The position numbers were made by a program, and so were the translations under genes. DNA of 13,308 nt from Bacteroidales bacterium (GTDB lineage Bacteria; Bacteroidota; Bacteroidia; Bacteroidales; UBA932), in the NCBI GenBank assembly GCA_017551215.1, contig JAFZMA010000081.1, forward strand, positions 1 through 13,308, given 5' to 3'. Of this stretch, positions 1 through 7,487 are shown one piece after another. Numbering within the stretch: the first letter of the stretch is position 1; each line of letters starts with the position of its first letter. A model generated the notes under the pieces. The model made no database searches, was not told the origin of the DNA, and saw only the letters and a list, made by a program, of their open reading frames with translations.

Positions 1-167
1 ATGCTGTCAAGGTTACCTGCTATCTTCAGGATCTTGCAAACTTCGGAGTACTGAACGAGGTTTACGCCAAGTTCTTCTGCGAGCCATACCCGGCCAGGGT
101 AGCCTATCAGGTAGCCGCCCTGCCTAAGGGAGCAATGGTGGAAGTAGATATCATTGCAGTAAAATAG
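1..167 (+). CDS. ridA: RidA/YjgF-family enamine/imine deaminase, 3' part
   Basis: The last 54 codons of a + strand gene are visible in the frame starting at base 3, ending with TAG at 165-167; the 5' part lies outside the window. The translated tail matches the C-terminus of RidA/YjgF/UK114 proteins: a region resembling VFLKDMxDF...VNxVY, then PAR, then LPKGAMVEVDIIAV. RidA hydrolyses reactive enamine/imine intermediates made by PLP enzymes, such as 2-aminoacrylate, in the cytosol. The Arg of PAR and the first acidic residue of VEVD sit 15 residues apart, the same spacing as Arg105 and Glu120 of E. coli RidA, so the active-site residues appear intact. The gene converges on rho across a bidirectional terminator. 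Family assignment is firm; the exact subfamily cannot be set from a fragment. Confidence 0.88.
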   Translation, partial: AVKVTCYLQDLANFGVLNEVYAKFFCEPYPARVAYQVAALPKGAMVEVDIIAVK

Positions 168-217
168 CAGTAAAAACGGTCCTGCAAGCTAACGCTCTGA
201 TTATCTGCATTTTACGC

Positions 218-251
218 AAATTAACCTGTTTATTTTCAAACAGGTTAATTT
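218..251. terminator. Bidirectional hairpin terminator between ridA and rho
   Basis: A perfect 14-bp inverted repeat (AAATTAACCTGTTT at 218-231 and AAACAGGTTAATTT at 238-251) encloses the 6-nt loop ATTTTC. The arms are A/T-rich at their ends, so each strand gives a stem followed by a T-rich stretch. It lies about 50 nt past the ridA stop and 44 nt past the rho stop, where a shared terminator for two converging genes is expected. The rest of 168-295 holds nothing else I can recognise. Confidence 0.85.
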
Positions 252-295
252 AATTATATCGCTGAGTATCAATAATTTATATTGCAGCCAAATAC

Positions 296-2110
296 TTATT
301 TCAGGGCGTCTCCGTTCATGGTTACGAGGAATTCCTCGTTTGAGGCGGTCTTTTCCAGACGGGCCTTCATGAATTCCATAGCCTCTACGCTGTTCATGTC
401 TGAGAGGTAGTTTCTCAGAATCCAGATACGGTTCAGAGCCTCCTTGTTTACAAGCAGATCGTCTCTTCTTGTAGACGAGAGGTTTACATCAACAGCCGGG
501 AATACTCTCTTGTTGGACAGCTTGCGGTCCAGCTGGAGTTCCATGTTACCTGTTCCCTTGAATTCCTCAAAGATGACGTCGTCCATCTTGCTGCCGGTTT
601 CCGTAAGCGCGGTGGCTATGATGGTCAGGGAACCACCGTTCTCCACGTTCCTTGCTGCACCGAAGAATCTCTTTGGCTTGTGAAGGGCGTTGGCATCTAC
701 ACCACCGCTGAGCACCTTGCCGCTGGCCGGCTGAACGGTGTTGAACGCGCGTGCGAGCCTTGTTATGGAATCCAGGAGAATAACTACATCGTGTCCGCAC
801 TCAACCAGCCTCTTGGCTTTCTCCAGGACAATGCTTGCAACCTTCACGTGCCTTTCTGCCGGCTCGTCAAATGTAGAGGCCACAACCTCCGCCTTTACAC
901 TGCGGGCCATATCCGTAACCTCTTCCGGACGCTCGTCTATAAGGAGAACGATGAGGTAAACCTCAGGATGGTTATCAGCGATGGCGTTAGCTATCTCCTT
1001 CAGGAGAACAGTCTTACCAGTCTTAGGCTGAGCCACTATAAGGCCTCTCTGTCCTTTTCCTATAGGGGCGAACATTTCCACTACCCTGCAGGACAGGTTA
1101 TTGTGGCCATTTCCAAGAAGGTTGAACTTCTCCTCTGGGAAAAGCGGAGTGAGGAAATCGAACGGTACCCTGTCGCGGATGAAAGCAGGATCCCTTCCGT
1201 TAATGGAATCTATCTTTACCAGCGGGAAGTACTTGTCCCCCTCTCTTGGAGGCTTGATTTCTCCGAATACGGTATCTCCGGTCTTGAGGGCAAAGAGCTT
1301 TATCTGGCTCTGCGATACATATATGTCATCTGGTGAATTCAGATAATTATAGTCTGAAGAGCGGAGAAAGCCATAACCGTCCGGCATGATTTCCAGAACT
1401 CCCTCAGCCTTGACAACGCCCTCGAATTCAAATCGCTGAGCCTTGTCTTCCTGCTCATTCTGGCGCTCAGCATTCTGAGGACGCTCGTTATTCTGCTGAC
1501 GTTCATTGTTCTGACGCTCACCATTTTGTGGGCGTTCAGCATTTTGCTGACGCTCCCCGTTGCGCTCGTTGTGCTGATGCTGTTTCTGCTGCATCTGAGG
1601 CTTAGGCTGCTCAAACTTTCGCTCCTGAGGCTGTGCCTGAACGGGCTCTGTCTCAGCCTGCTGTGGCTGGGACGCCTGTTCCGTACCCTTTGGGATTCTC
1701 GGCCTCTTCTGACGAGGCTGTCTTTCCTGAACGTTCTCTGAAACTGGGTTCTCCTCCGGTTTGGCCTCAACAGGTTTTGACTCAATTTGCGGCTCTGCTA
1801 ATGGAGCTTGTATTTCTGTCTGGGTATTCTCTGATTTTTTCTTGCGGCCACGCTTCTTTGGCGCAGCCTGTTCGGCTTGAGATACCCCCTCATTAGCATC
1901 TGCAGAAACCTGCTGAATCTTTACTCTCTGCCTCGGCTTGCGCTTTGGCTTCTCTTCCGGCTGTTCAGACGCCTTTATAGCCTGCTCATCCAGAATCTTA
2001 TAGACAAGGTCATCCTGTGAAAAAGAGCGCGGCTTGGCAATCTCAAGCTTTTCCGCAATTGCCAAAAGTTCATCAAAACTCTTGGACTTAAGTTCAATAA
2101 TGTCGTACAT
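296..2110 (-). CDS. rho: Transcription termination factor Rho with long disordered insert
   Basis: Rho is the hexameric RNA-dependent ATPase/helicase that ends transcription at C-rich, untranslated RNA. The 604-residue protein begins with a Rho_N (SAP-like) helical domain at about residues 1-45. Next comes a roughly 180-residue low-complexity insert rich in Q, N, E, P, K and R (about 46-226). The cold-shock-like RNA-binding domain (about 227-305) follows, then the RecA-type motor. Walker A is QPKTGKT (361-367), Walker B is DVVILLD (441-447), and the Q/R-loop region is [26 protein letters not shown] from about 467. E. coli Rho has about 419 residues; the excess is almost all the insert. The ATG at 2108-2110 starts directly at the Rho_N domain. 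The gene has its own promoter and a short hairpin-bearing leader, separated from pepD by a terminator. The motor core is close to canonical, so function is certain; the role of the insert is inferred. Confidence 0.98.
   Translation of the reverse strand: MYDIIELKSKSFDELLAIAEKLEIAKPRSFSQDDLVYKILDEQAIKASEQPEEKPKRKPRQRVKIQQVSADANEGVSQAEQAAPKKRGRKKKSENTQTEIQAPLAEPQIESKPVEAKPEENPVSENVQERQPRQKRPRIPKGTEQASQPQQAETEPVQAQPQERKFEQPKPQMQQKQHQHNERNGERQQNAERPQNGERQNNERQQNNERPQNAERQNEQEDKAQRFEFEGVVKAEGVLEIMPDGYGFLRSSDYNYLNSPDDIYVSQSQIKLFALKTGDTVFGEIKPPREGDKYFPLVKIDSINGRDPAFIRDRVPFDFLTPLFPEEKFNLLGNGHNNLSCRVVEMFAPIGKGQRGLIVAQPKTGKTVLLKEIANAIADNHPEVYLIVLLIDERPEEVTDMARSVKAEVVASTFDEPAERHVKVASIVLEKAKRLVECGHDVVILLDSITRLARAFNTVQPASGKVLSGGVDANALHKPKRFFGAARNVENGGSLTIIATALTETGSKMDDVIFEEFKGTGNMELQLDRKLSNKRVFPAVDVNLSSTRRDDLLVNKEALNRIWILRNYLSDMNSVEAMEFMKARLEKTASNEEFLVTMNGDALK
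1454..1567 (-). repeat. Degenerate tandem repeat coding for N-x-E-R units inside rho
   Basis: This stretch encodes Rho residues about 182-219, where short units of the form (N/A/G)ER(Q/P)(Q)N recur some seven or eight times (for example [15 protein letters not shown]). On the + strand the same units appear as repeats of GCGCTC/GACGCTC followed by an ATTCTG- or ATTTTG-like segment. The pattern suggests growth by slippage or unequal exchange within the coding region while keeping the frame. Copy number may vary between strains. Confidence 0.75.
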
Positions 2111-2155
2111 AAAATGTGTAATAATTTCAGGACAAATGGATCTTTTCAGATCACG

Positions 2156-2176
2156 TCTGCGGGAGAGTCCCGCAGA
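2156..2176 (-). promoter_or_regulatory. Hairpin in the rho 5' leader
   Basis: A perfect 9-bp inverted repeat (TCTGCGGGA and TCCCGCAGA) closes on a 3-nt loop. From the predicted start site near 2178 this hairpin would occupy the first bases of the rho mRNA, about 46 nt before the ATG. A weaker 5-bp hairpin (GATCT/AGATC, 2139-2152) follows. There is no T-run after the 9-bp stem, so it does not look like an intrinsic terminator. A role in mRNA stability or leader control is possible. Confidence 0.5.
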
Positions 2177-2184
2177 AAAGTACG

Positions 2185-2214
2185 CAAATATACAAAAAAT
2201 TCAGAAACTGCAAA
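2185..2214 (-). promoter_or_regulatory. Promoter of rho, Bacteroidota type
   Basis: Read on the minus strand, TATATTTG (2185-2192) fits the Bacteroidota -7 consensus TAnnTTTG, and TTTG (2211-2214) sits 18 nt upstream as the -33 element. The predicted start site is near 2178, giving a leader of about 68 nt. The promoter begins immediately after the pepD terminator, which supports rho as a separate transcription unit. The start site is inferred from spacing only. Confidence 0.65.
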
Positions 2215-2220
2215 CATTTA

Positions 2221-2253
2221 AAGGGATGGCCAGAATAACACCGGCCATCCCTT
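2221..2253 (-). terminator. Intrinsic terminator downstream of pepD
   Basis: A perfect 11-bp GC-rich inverted repeat (AAGGGATGGCC at 2221-2231 and GGCCATCCCTT at 2243-2253) has an 11-nt loop. It lies 27 nt beyond the pepD stop. On the minus strand the stem is followed by TTAAATGTTTG, a modest T-rich tail. It separates pepD from the rho promoter. Confidence 0.75.
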
Positions 2254-2279
2254 ATACAATATTCACCTCAAGGAAAGCG

Positions 2280-3716
2280 TTACTTGATCGTAACCAGCAG
2301 CTGTTCAAGGAATTTCACGAACTTATCCAGAGAAGCCAGATCCAGTCTTTCTCCAGGAGCGTGTACTCCCCTCAGGGTAGGTCCGAAAGAAATCATGTCC
2401 CAATCCGGGAACTTGAGGCTGAAAAGTCCGCACTCAAGTCCTGCAGGAGTAACAATAACCCTGGCGTCTGTCTTGAAGAGCTTCTTGTAAACCTTCTTGC
2501 AGTGCTCCAGAATCGGTGAGTCAAGTTTAGGAATCCATCCCGGATATTCTCCCTCGTGGGTAACCTTTGCTCCGGCCATTGCCCAGCAAGCCTCCATCTG
2601 CTGAGCCATCCAGCGTCTCTCGCTTACAACAGCGCTTCTCTGGCTAGAGCCTATTACAATCTTGTTGCCCTTCTTCATCTTTATGGAGGCAAAGTTCGTG
2701 GAGATCTCTATCAGTCCAGGGATAGTGTCGCTGATCTTGTAAGAACCATGAGGACAGGCAACTCCGGCAAAAATCAGAGAAGCTGCGGTGTTCTGGTCTA
2801 TAGCCTTGAGCTTGCACTCTACAGGCACAAGTTCCATCTGGACTCCCGGATCAGGAATAGCGAACTCGGTCTTAACCTCGTCCCTTACCTGGTTAAATAT
2901 CTTTACTACAGAAGCCTTTGCGTTCTTAGGGAATCCAAAGATAGCGTGAGCGTCTCTCGGGATGGCGTTACGCTTGTTGCCACCGTCTATCTCATAGAGT
3001 TCTATGCGGTGCTTGTCCAGAACCTTGTAAAGGAAACGCATAAGCTGCTGGTTTGCGTTCACGCGGTTCTTGTTTATATCGTCTCCGCTGTGGCCGCCCA
3101 TGCTGCCGAAAACCCTTACCTTATATTTGAGGTAATCCTTGGTCTGAGGCACTGGCTTATAGGTAAATACAGCAGTGGTATCTATACCGCCGTTGCAGCC
3201 AATATAAAGATCTCCCTCGTCCTCGGAATCAAGATTAAGGAGAATCTTTCCAGTTGCAAAGCCAGGTTCCAGAGCCTCTGCTCCGTCCAGTCCGGTCTCC
3301 TCAGAGATTGTGAACAGAGCCTCCAGTTTGCCGGTCTTCATCTTAGGGTCTATCAGAGCCGCCAGCTGAGCAGCCATTCCAATACCGCAGTCTGCTCCCA
3401 GAGTGGTATCCTTGGCTATCATCCAGCCATCCTCAATGCAGTATTTGATAGGATCCTTGGCAAAGTCATGCTTGACACCCTGGTTCTTCTCGCAAACCAT
3501 ATCCGAATGGCTCTGCATTATGATGGTAGGAACCTTCTCCATTCCCTTGTCTGCCTTCTTGGTAAGAAGGACGTTGCCCACCTTGTCTTTCTTTGCTCCG
3601 AGTTTGTGCTTCTTGCCGAAATCCAGAAGCCATTTGATTATTTTTTCCTCGTGACCGCTCTCGCGGGGAACAGTTGTAATCTCCTTGAAGATTTCAAGAA
3701 CTTTCTTGCTGTCCAT
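2280..3716 (-). CDS. pepD: Aminoacyl-histidine dipeptidase (Xaa-His dipeptidase, M20C)
   Basis: This 478-residue cytosolic di-zinc peptidase of family M20C hydrolyses Xaa-His and other dipeptides, releasing amino acids for reuse. The length is close to E. coli PepD (485). Metal and catalytic motifs are complete: HSD (His80, Asp82), the GAD with bridging Asp109, the EE pair Glu139-Glu140, Asp163 in NLDSEDE, and a C-terminal GVHAPGE carrying His452. GGHSGDDI (about 207-214), at the lid-domain side, is also typical of the family. The ATG at 3714-3716 places the N-terminus as usual for the family. It begins 44 nt after the dnaA stop with no TAnnTTTG box in the gap, so it is probably read from the dnaA transcript, and it ends at the 2221-2253 hairpin. 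The Bacteroidota commonly carry several M20C paralogues, so the exact dipeptide preference is unknown. Confidence 0.95.
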   Translation of the reverse strand: MDSKKVLEIFKEITTVPRESGHEEKIIKWLLDFGKKHKLGAKKDKVGNVLLTKKADKGMEKVPTIIMQSHSDMVCEKNQGVKHDFAKDPIKYCIEDGWMIAKDTTLGADCGIGMAAQLAALIDPKMKTGKLEALFTISEETGLDGAEALEPGFATGKILLNLDSEDEGDLYIGCNGGIDTTAVFTYKPVPQTKDYLKYKVRVFGSMGGHSGDDINKNRVNANQQLMRFLYKVLDKHRIELYEIDGGNKRNAIPRDAHAIFGFPKNAKASVVKIFNQVRDEVKTEFAIPDPGVQMELVPVECKLKAIDQNTAASLIFAGVACPHGSYKISDTIPGLIEISTNFASIKMKKGNKIVIGSSQRSAVVSERRWMAQQMEACWAMAGAKVTHEGEYPGWIPKLDSPILEHCKKVYKKLFKTDARVIVTPAGLECGLFSLKFPDWDMISFGPTLRGVHAPGERLDLASLDKFVKFLEQLLVTIK

Positions 3717-3760
3717 AGCTATGTGTTTTATGTTTATTTATGTAATCTTCTGATTGAAGC

Positions 3761-5173
3761 CTACTTGCCGTTTTTAAGCTGACGCTCCAGATCTGCCACG
3801 TAACGCCTTATGTTGCGGTCTGTATCTATGAGGTCTGAAACGGTGCTGCAAGCATGCAGAACAGTGGCGTGGTCTTTTCCTCCCATCTGGCTGCCAATGG
3901 AAGCCAGAGAAGTCTTTGTCAGATTGCGGACAAGATACATGGTAATCTGGCGGGCCTGCACAATCTCCCTCTTGCGGGTCTTGGAAACTATTATGTCCGG
4001 CGTAATCTTGAAATAGTCGCACACGGTGTTGCGGATTCTCTCCAGAGAAATCTCGGAAGCGTCCACGTTTACAATCTGCTGGGTAACCTTCTTGGCAAGA
4101 TCCAGTGTAATGTTCTCCTTGTTGAAAGTAGAGTGGGCAAGAAGCGTAAGAATAGTTCCCTCAAGCTCCCTGACACTTCCCGTTACCTTGGATGCAAGAT
4201 AATTGACCACTTCTTCCGGAAGGACAATTCCCTCGTTGGCGCTCTTTGCCTTTATGATTTTGACCCTGGTATCGTAATCCGGAGTAAGGATTTCTGCGGT
4301 GAGCCCCCATTTGAACCTCTGTATCAGCCTTGTCTCCATGTCCTGAAGATTGCCCGGAGCCACATCGGAGGTGAGAATCAGCTGCTTGCCGGCCTGCTGC
4401 AAATGGTTGAATATATGGAAGAAAGCATTCTGGGTACCACTTCTTCCCTTGAATTCCTGAACATCATCCAGAATCAGCACGTCTATCTGCTCGTAGAAAT
4501 GCAGAAAATCCGGAATCTTGTTTCCCACATAAGCGTTCTGATACTGGGTCTTGAATGTATTCGCGCTCACATAGAGAACTATCTTGTCTGGGTGCAGCTC
4601 CTTGACTTTCAGACCTATCGCCTGAGAAAGATGGGTTTTGCCCAATCCAGAACCGCTATGGATGAACAAAGGGCAGAACGGATTGTTGCCCGGAGCGGCT
4701 GAAACCCTCTCTCCTGCGCTTCTTGCAAGGCGGTTGCACGGACCCTCTATGAAATTCTCAAAAGAGTACTTTGGATTGAGGTTAGGGTTAATGGTCAGCT
4801 TCTGGATTCCCGGAATCACAAACGGATTGATAGGCTCTTTCTCGTTCCTCGGGAAAGCAATCGGAGGATTGCCGGCTACTTCCAATGTCTGGTGCGGATA
4901 AGCAATGGTGCTGTTTACAAACCTGATGTTGTAGAAGAGGTTCACCTTGTCCCCGATAACCCTTTTCAGAGTCTTGCCCAGTATATCCACCAGCGGCATT
5001 TCCTCCAGATGATGCATGTGCGCGTCTGAAGGAACTTCAATGGTAAGGTCAGAGTTTATCAGGGATACAGGCTTGACAGGCAGGAACCATTTCTGGAACA
5101 CAGCCTCAGGAACGTTGCTCTCTATGATCTGGAGACAACGCTTCCACACCTCTATGTGATTACTCTCGCCCAT
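3761..5173 (-). CDS. dnaA: Chromosomal replication initiator DnaA
   Basis: DnaA binds DnaA boxes at oriC and, as an ATP-bound oligomer, melts the origin. Residue numbers count from an in-frame TTG one codon upstream (5174-5176); the ATG at 5171-5173 is the likelier start, giving 470 residues. Domain I is about 1-85, followed by a short linker. The AAA+ domain carries Walker A GSGLGKTH (175-182), Walker B VLILDD (233-238), sensor I LILTSD (about 266-271), the box VII arginines in TRLIQRF (Arg283 and Arg287) and sensor II in GSVRELEG (Arg336). Domain IV has the DNA-binding signature GGKDHATVLHAC (432-443), and Arg409 is equivalent to the box-contacting Arg399 of E. coli. All key residues are present. 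The gene sits between mce and pepD, with its own AT-rich upstream region. Confidence 0.98.
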   Translation of the reverse strand: MGESNHIEVWKRCLQIIESNVPEAVFQKWFLPVKPVSLINSDLTIEVPSDAHMHHLEEMPLVDILGKTLKRVIGDKVNLFYNIRFVNSTIAYPHQTLEVAGNPPIAFPRNEKEPINPFVIPGIQKLTINPNLNPKYSFENFIEGPCNRLARSAGERVSAAPGNNPFCPLFIHSGSGLGKTHLSQAIGLKVKELHPDKIVLYVSANTFKTQYQNAYVGNKIPDFLHFYEQIDVLILDDVQEFKGRSGTQNAFFHIFNHLQQAGKQLILTSDVAPGNLQDMETRLIQRFKWGLTAEILTPDYDTRVKIIKAKSANEGIVLPEEVVNYLASKVTGSVRELEGTILTLLAHSTFNKENITLDLAKKVTQQIVNVDASEISLERIRNTVCDYFKITPDIIVSKTRKREIVQARQITMYLVRNLTKTSLASIGSQMGGKDHATVLHACSTVSDLIDTDRNIRRYVADLERQLKNGK

Positions 5174-5191
5174 CAAGTTGAATGATATCAG

Positions 5192-5250
5192 AAAAAAAAA
5201 GCGCCGTGGTTTGGCAGAACAAAAATGGTAAATAAAAAGTTAAAAAAAAA
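5192..5250 (-). other. AT-rich dnaA leader with two T9 runs
   Basis: Between the predicted dnaA start site (about 5271) and the ATG, the minus strand contains two runs of nine T (complements of 5192-5200 and 5242-5250) in a very AT-rich leader of about 98 nt. Such runs are prone to polymerase slippage. I see no stable hairpin paired with either run, so they do not make intrinsic terminators. Confidence 0.5.
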
Positions 5251-5277
5251 TATCCTCAGCTCTTGTTTTTTTGAAGA

Positions 5278-5309
5278 CAAATATAAGAGCCCTTAAAATC
5301 AGTGCGAAA
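5278..5309 (-). promoter_or_regulatory. Candidate dnaA promoter
   Basis: On the minus strand TATATTTG (5278-5285) is a full match to the Bacteroidota -7 box and is the same octamer used upstream of rho. TTTCG (complement of 5305-5309), 19 nt upstream, is an imperfect -33 element (consensus TTTG). The predicted start site near 5271 gives a leader of about 98 nt before the ATG. Confidence 0.55.
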
Positions 5310-5317
5310 TAATTTAC

Positions 5318-5331
5318 TGTTTTGCAAAACA
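5318..5331. promoter_or_regulatory. 14-bp perfect palindrome upstream of dnaA
   Basis: TGTTTTGCAAAACA is a perfect 14-bp palindrome lying just upstream of the candidate dnaA -33 element, about 47-60 bp before the predicted start site. The position and symmetry suit a dimeric regulator. No match to a named operator is claimed. Confidence 0.35.
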
Positions 5332-5340
5332 CTTCAGATC

Positions 5341-5374
5341 AGGCCTATGCGCGATATTGCGCAGTTAAAAGCCT
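5341..5374 (-). terminator. Weak candidate terminator after mce
   Basis: Downstream of the mce stop, AGGC/GCCT (5341-5344 and 5371-5374) flank an inner 5-bp stem TGCGC/GCGCA (5348-5352 and 5359-5363). The two stems are not contiguous and no T-run follows on the minus strand. It may only weakly separate mce from dnaA. Confidence 0.25.
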
Positions 5375-5376
5375 AA

Positions 5377-6288
5377 TCAGAACACACTTACTTTGATATA
5401 TTTTTTTGGATTATCCTTTATCTTTTTTACCAGACCGTCTATCTCGTTCAACAGACTGTCTACGGAATTATGCAAATCGTCGCTTCCCATCAGCTTTCCG
5501 GTGGTGGAATTCGGACTCTGCAGCTTCTCCAGCATGACATTCAGCTTGTCCACCGTCTCCTGTAAACGGACAGCGGACAGATTTTCAGCGGTTTTATTGA
5601 CATTGGCAATGGCTCCCTTTAGGTCTCCGTCAGGAGCGCTCAAATCCTGCGTAAGGACATTAATATTCTTCAGCGATGAGGACAGATCCGGAGTCATGCC
5701 GTTGAGCGAGGCGGAAAGCCTCTGAATGTTAGCCAGGGAGGCATCCAGCCTTTTTAGCGATGAATGAAGGCTCATCCTGGCGGAAGAATCCAGGGTCTGG
5801 TTTACGGAAACCAGAACGGAATTCAGGTTATCCACCGTTTCCTCCAGCTTGTCCTTGAGAGGCCCCATGTAGCCGTAAAGCACGCTGAGCATATCTGGAA
5901 CGCTCTTTCCCTTTAAGGTGTCTCCGTTTCTGGCCTCTATCGGAGATTCTCCAAGAGCCAGCCTCATAGCCTTGCCTCCCAGCAGATTAGAGCTGTAAAC
6001 CTCCGCCCTTGTATCTATCGGTATCAGATAATCGTTTGTAACATTGAAACTTACAAGGAAACTGTCTCTTACCGGATCCAGCTTTATCTTCTCTATGGTA
6101 CCCACCTTGAATCCTCTGATATAGATTGGCGATGTAGGTGCAAGTCCCTCAACTTCCGGAAGATAAGTATGATAAACGTTTCTCTTTTTGAAGAGATCAT
6201 AACCCTTGAGGAAGTTCAGGGCAAGGAACAGCGCCACGCCCATTACAATAACGAAAATGCCTATCTTCTGGCTACTGGATATTTTCAT
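5377..6288 (-). CDS. MCE/MlaD-family lipid-transport substrate-binding protein
   Basis: MCE proteins are single-span, periplasm-facing subunits that form hexameric rings carrying phospholipids between the inner and outer membrane. The 303-residue protein has a cytosolic start of about 7 residues, one membrane helix at about 8-27, an MCE domain at about 37-115 (EVEGLAPTSPIYIRGFKVG is the typical signature), and a long helical, coiled-coil-prone tail at about 130-290. It ends in NPKKYIKVSVF, like many Bacteroidota MCE proteins. The ATG is 9 nt after the amidase stop, so the two are co-transcribed. No MlaE permease or MlaF ATPase gene is in the window, so its ABC partners must be encoded elsewhere. 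I left the symbol blank because equivalence to E. coli MlaD is not shown. Confidence 0.92.
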   Translation of the reverse strand: MKISSSQKIGIFVIVMGVALFLALNFLKGYDLFKKRNVYHTYLPEVEGLAPTSPIYIRGFKVGTIEKIKLDPVRDSFLVSFNVTNDYLIPIDTRAEVYSSNLLGGKAMRLALGESPIEARNGDTLKGKSVPDMLSVLYGYMGPLKDKLEETVDNLNSVLVSVNQTLDSSARMSLHSSLKRLDASLANIQRLSASLNGMTPDLSSSLKNINVLTQDLSAPDGDLKGAIANVNKTAENLSAVRLQETVDKLNVMLEKLQSPNSTTGKLMGSDDLHNSVDSLLNEIDGLVKKIKDNPKKYIKVSVF

Positions 6289-6297
6289 ACTCGTAAA

Positions 6298-7461
6298 TTA
6301 TCTGCTTACAATTTTACCATTTTTTATCCCGATAATGAAGGCCTGCGAGAATTTTTTTCTCACATCTCCCAAAATCGCCGCAGCCTCGTGCCTGGTAGCA
6401 TAGTCTCCGTAGTGATACTTGTAAAAACCTTTTTCATAAATGCTCTGCACGCCTTTAAGACCCTTAAACTCAGAAGAATTGGACTTGAGTTTCTTTTTGG
6501 CCGCCATAATCTGAATGGAGTAACGGGTATTTTCCTCAGCGACAGTCTTAGGCTGAGTTTCTGTCTGCTGCTGAAGGTCAGGCTCTGTCTTTACCTCTGG
6601 TTCAGTCACTTGAGAGTCATCTGGCTTGACTTCTGCCTCTTCTTCAAGGGAATTGCCGTAGCGGCTGCTGTAATCATCGCAGTATCTGGTGAAAGCATCC
6701 GCAAGGCGGCGGGCGATTTTCTGCTGGCCTTCCTGGGTGGTGATTTTTGATTTATCGCTGAGATTTGTCAAAAAGCCTATCTCTGTGAGCACAGAAGGCA
6801 TGGTGGTTCTCCAGAGCACCAGGAATCCGGCCTGCTTTACACCCCTGTTTACAGATACAGGACCTTTGCGGTACTCGTCCTGGATAAATGAGGCAAACCT
6901 TATGCTCTGCTCCGAATAAGCGTTCTGCAGCAAAGAGAATATAATATAGGATTCCGGAGAATCCGGGTTGAAGCCCTCGTACTTTGTTGTGTAGTCGTCC
7001 TCCATCTTGATAACGGCGTTCTCCCTCTTGGACACCTCAAAATTCTTGTCGCTCACATGGGAACCCATTGTGAAGGTCTCGCTGCCAGACGGTAAAACGG
7101 ATGGATTGGCGTTTACGTGGATGGACAGGAACAGGTCCGCCTTGTTGCGGTTGGCTATGTCCGCCCTCTCCGCCAGGGGAATAAACACATCCCTCTTCCT
7201 TGTGTATATGACTTTTACGTCCGGATGCTCTTCTTCAATTATCTTTCCGAGCTTGAGGGCAACTGACAGGACAATGTTCTTCTCACTGTATTTGCGGTCC
7301 TTGCTCATACAGCCGTGATCGTGGCCGCCGTGCCCAGGATCCAGAACCACGCACTTTATCTTTCCGGAATTGTTCTGGGCATAAAGCGGCAAAAAGGCAG
7401 CAATAGCCAAAACAGCCATAACAGTAAGTGCCATCTGCCTTATGCCTTTCATCAGAGCCAT
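6298..7461 (-). CDS. N-acetylmuramoyl-L-alanine amidase (Amidase_3) with SPOR-like C-terminus
   Basis: This zinc amidase cuts the bond between MurNAc and the stem peptide, usually during cell separation. A signal peptide covers about residues 1-28 (LYA|QNN cleavage is plausible), sending it to the periplasm. The Amidase_3 domain (about 36-262) has all zinc/catalytic residues: His44 in DPGHGG, Glu60, His115 in SIHVNA and Glu227 in LTEIGFLTN. A linker rich in E, P, Q and T (about 263-311) leads to a C-terminal segment (about 312-382) with the SPOR pattern YSIQIMAAKK...YHYGDYATRHEAAAILGDV...AFIIG. SPOR domains bind denuded glycan at the septum, which fits a division amidase of the AmiC type. An alternative ATG at codon 4 (7450-7452) would still leave a good signal peptide. 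It heads the amidase-mce unit, divergent from lptD. Confidence 0.94.
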   Translation of the reverse strand: MALMKGIRQMALTVMAVLAIAAFLPLYAQNNSGKIKCVVLDPGHGGHDHGCMSKDRKYSEKNIVLSVALKLGKIIEEEHPDVKVIYTRKRDVFIPLAERADIANRNKADLFLSIHVNANPSVLPSGSETFTMGSHVSDKNFEVSKRENAVIKMEDDYTTKYEGFNPDSPESYIIFSLLQNAYSEQSIRFASFIQDEYRKGPVSVNRGVKQAGFLVLWRTTMPSVLTEIGFLTNLSDKSKITTQEGQQKIARRLADAFTRYCDDYSSRYGNSLEEEAEVKPDDSQVTEPEVKTEPDLQQQTETQPKTVAEENTRYSIQIMAAKKKLKSNSSEFKGLKGVQSIYEKGFYKYHYGDYATRHEAAAILGDVRKKFSQAFIIGIKNGKIVSR

Positions 7462-7487
7462 ATAGTATCAGTTTGATAAATCAGTAA

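Noticed and set aside
680..1336. A 218-codon + strand frame antisense to rho
   Set aside because: It lies wholly opposite the conserved Rho motor and RNA-binding domains and shows no family signature.
2156..2176. The rho leader hairpin as an intrinsic terminator or attenuator
   Set aside because: No T-run follows the stem on either strand, and there is no leader peptide in the short upstream sequence.
2556..3782. A 408-codon open frame on the + strand, antisense to pepD
   Set aside because: It overlaps a complete, motif-rich pepD and has no recognisable domain; its translation is rich in Leu/Ser/Val as expected from reading the complement of a Lys/Glu-rich gene. A long shadow frame.
3854..4702. 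A 282-codon + strand frame antisense to dnaA
   Set aside because: It lies entirely opposite the conserved AAA+ and domain IV regions of DnaA, without a recognisable product.
5177..5376. Possible oriC next to dnaA
   Set aside because: The region is AT-rich but I found no DnaA box (TTATCCACA or close variants) on either strand, so there is no support for an origin here.
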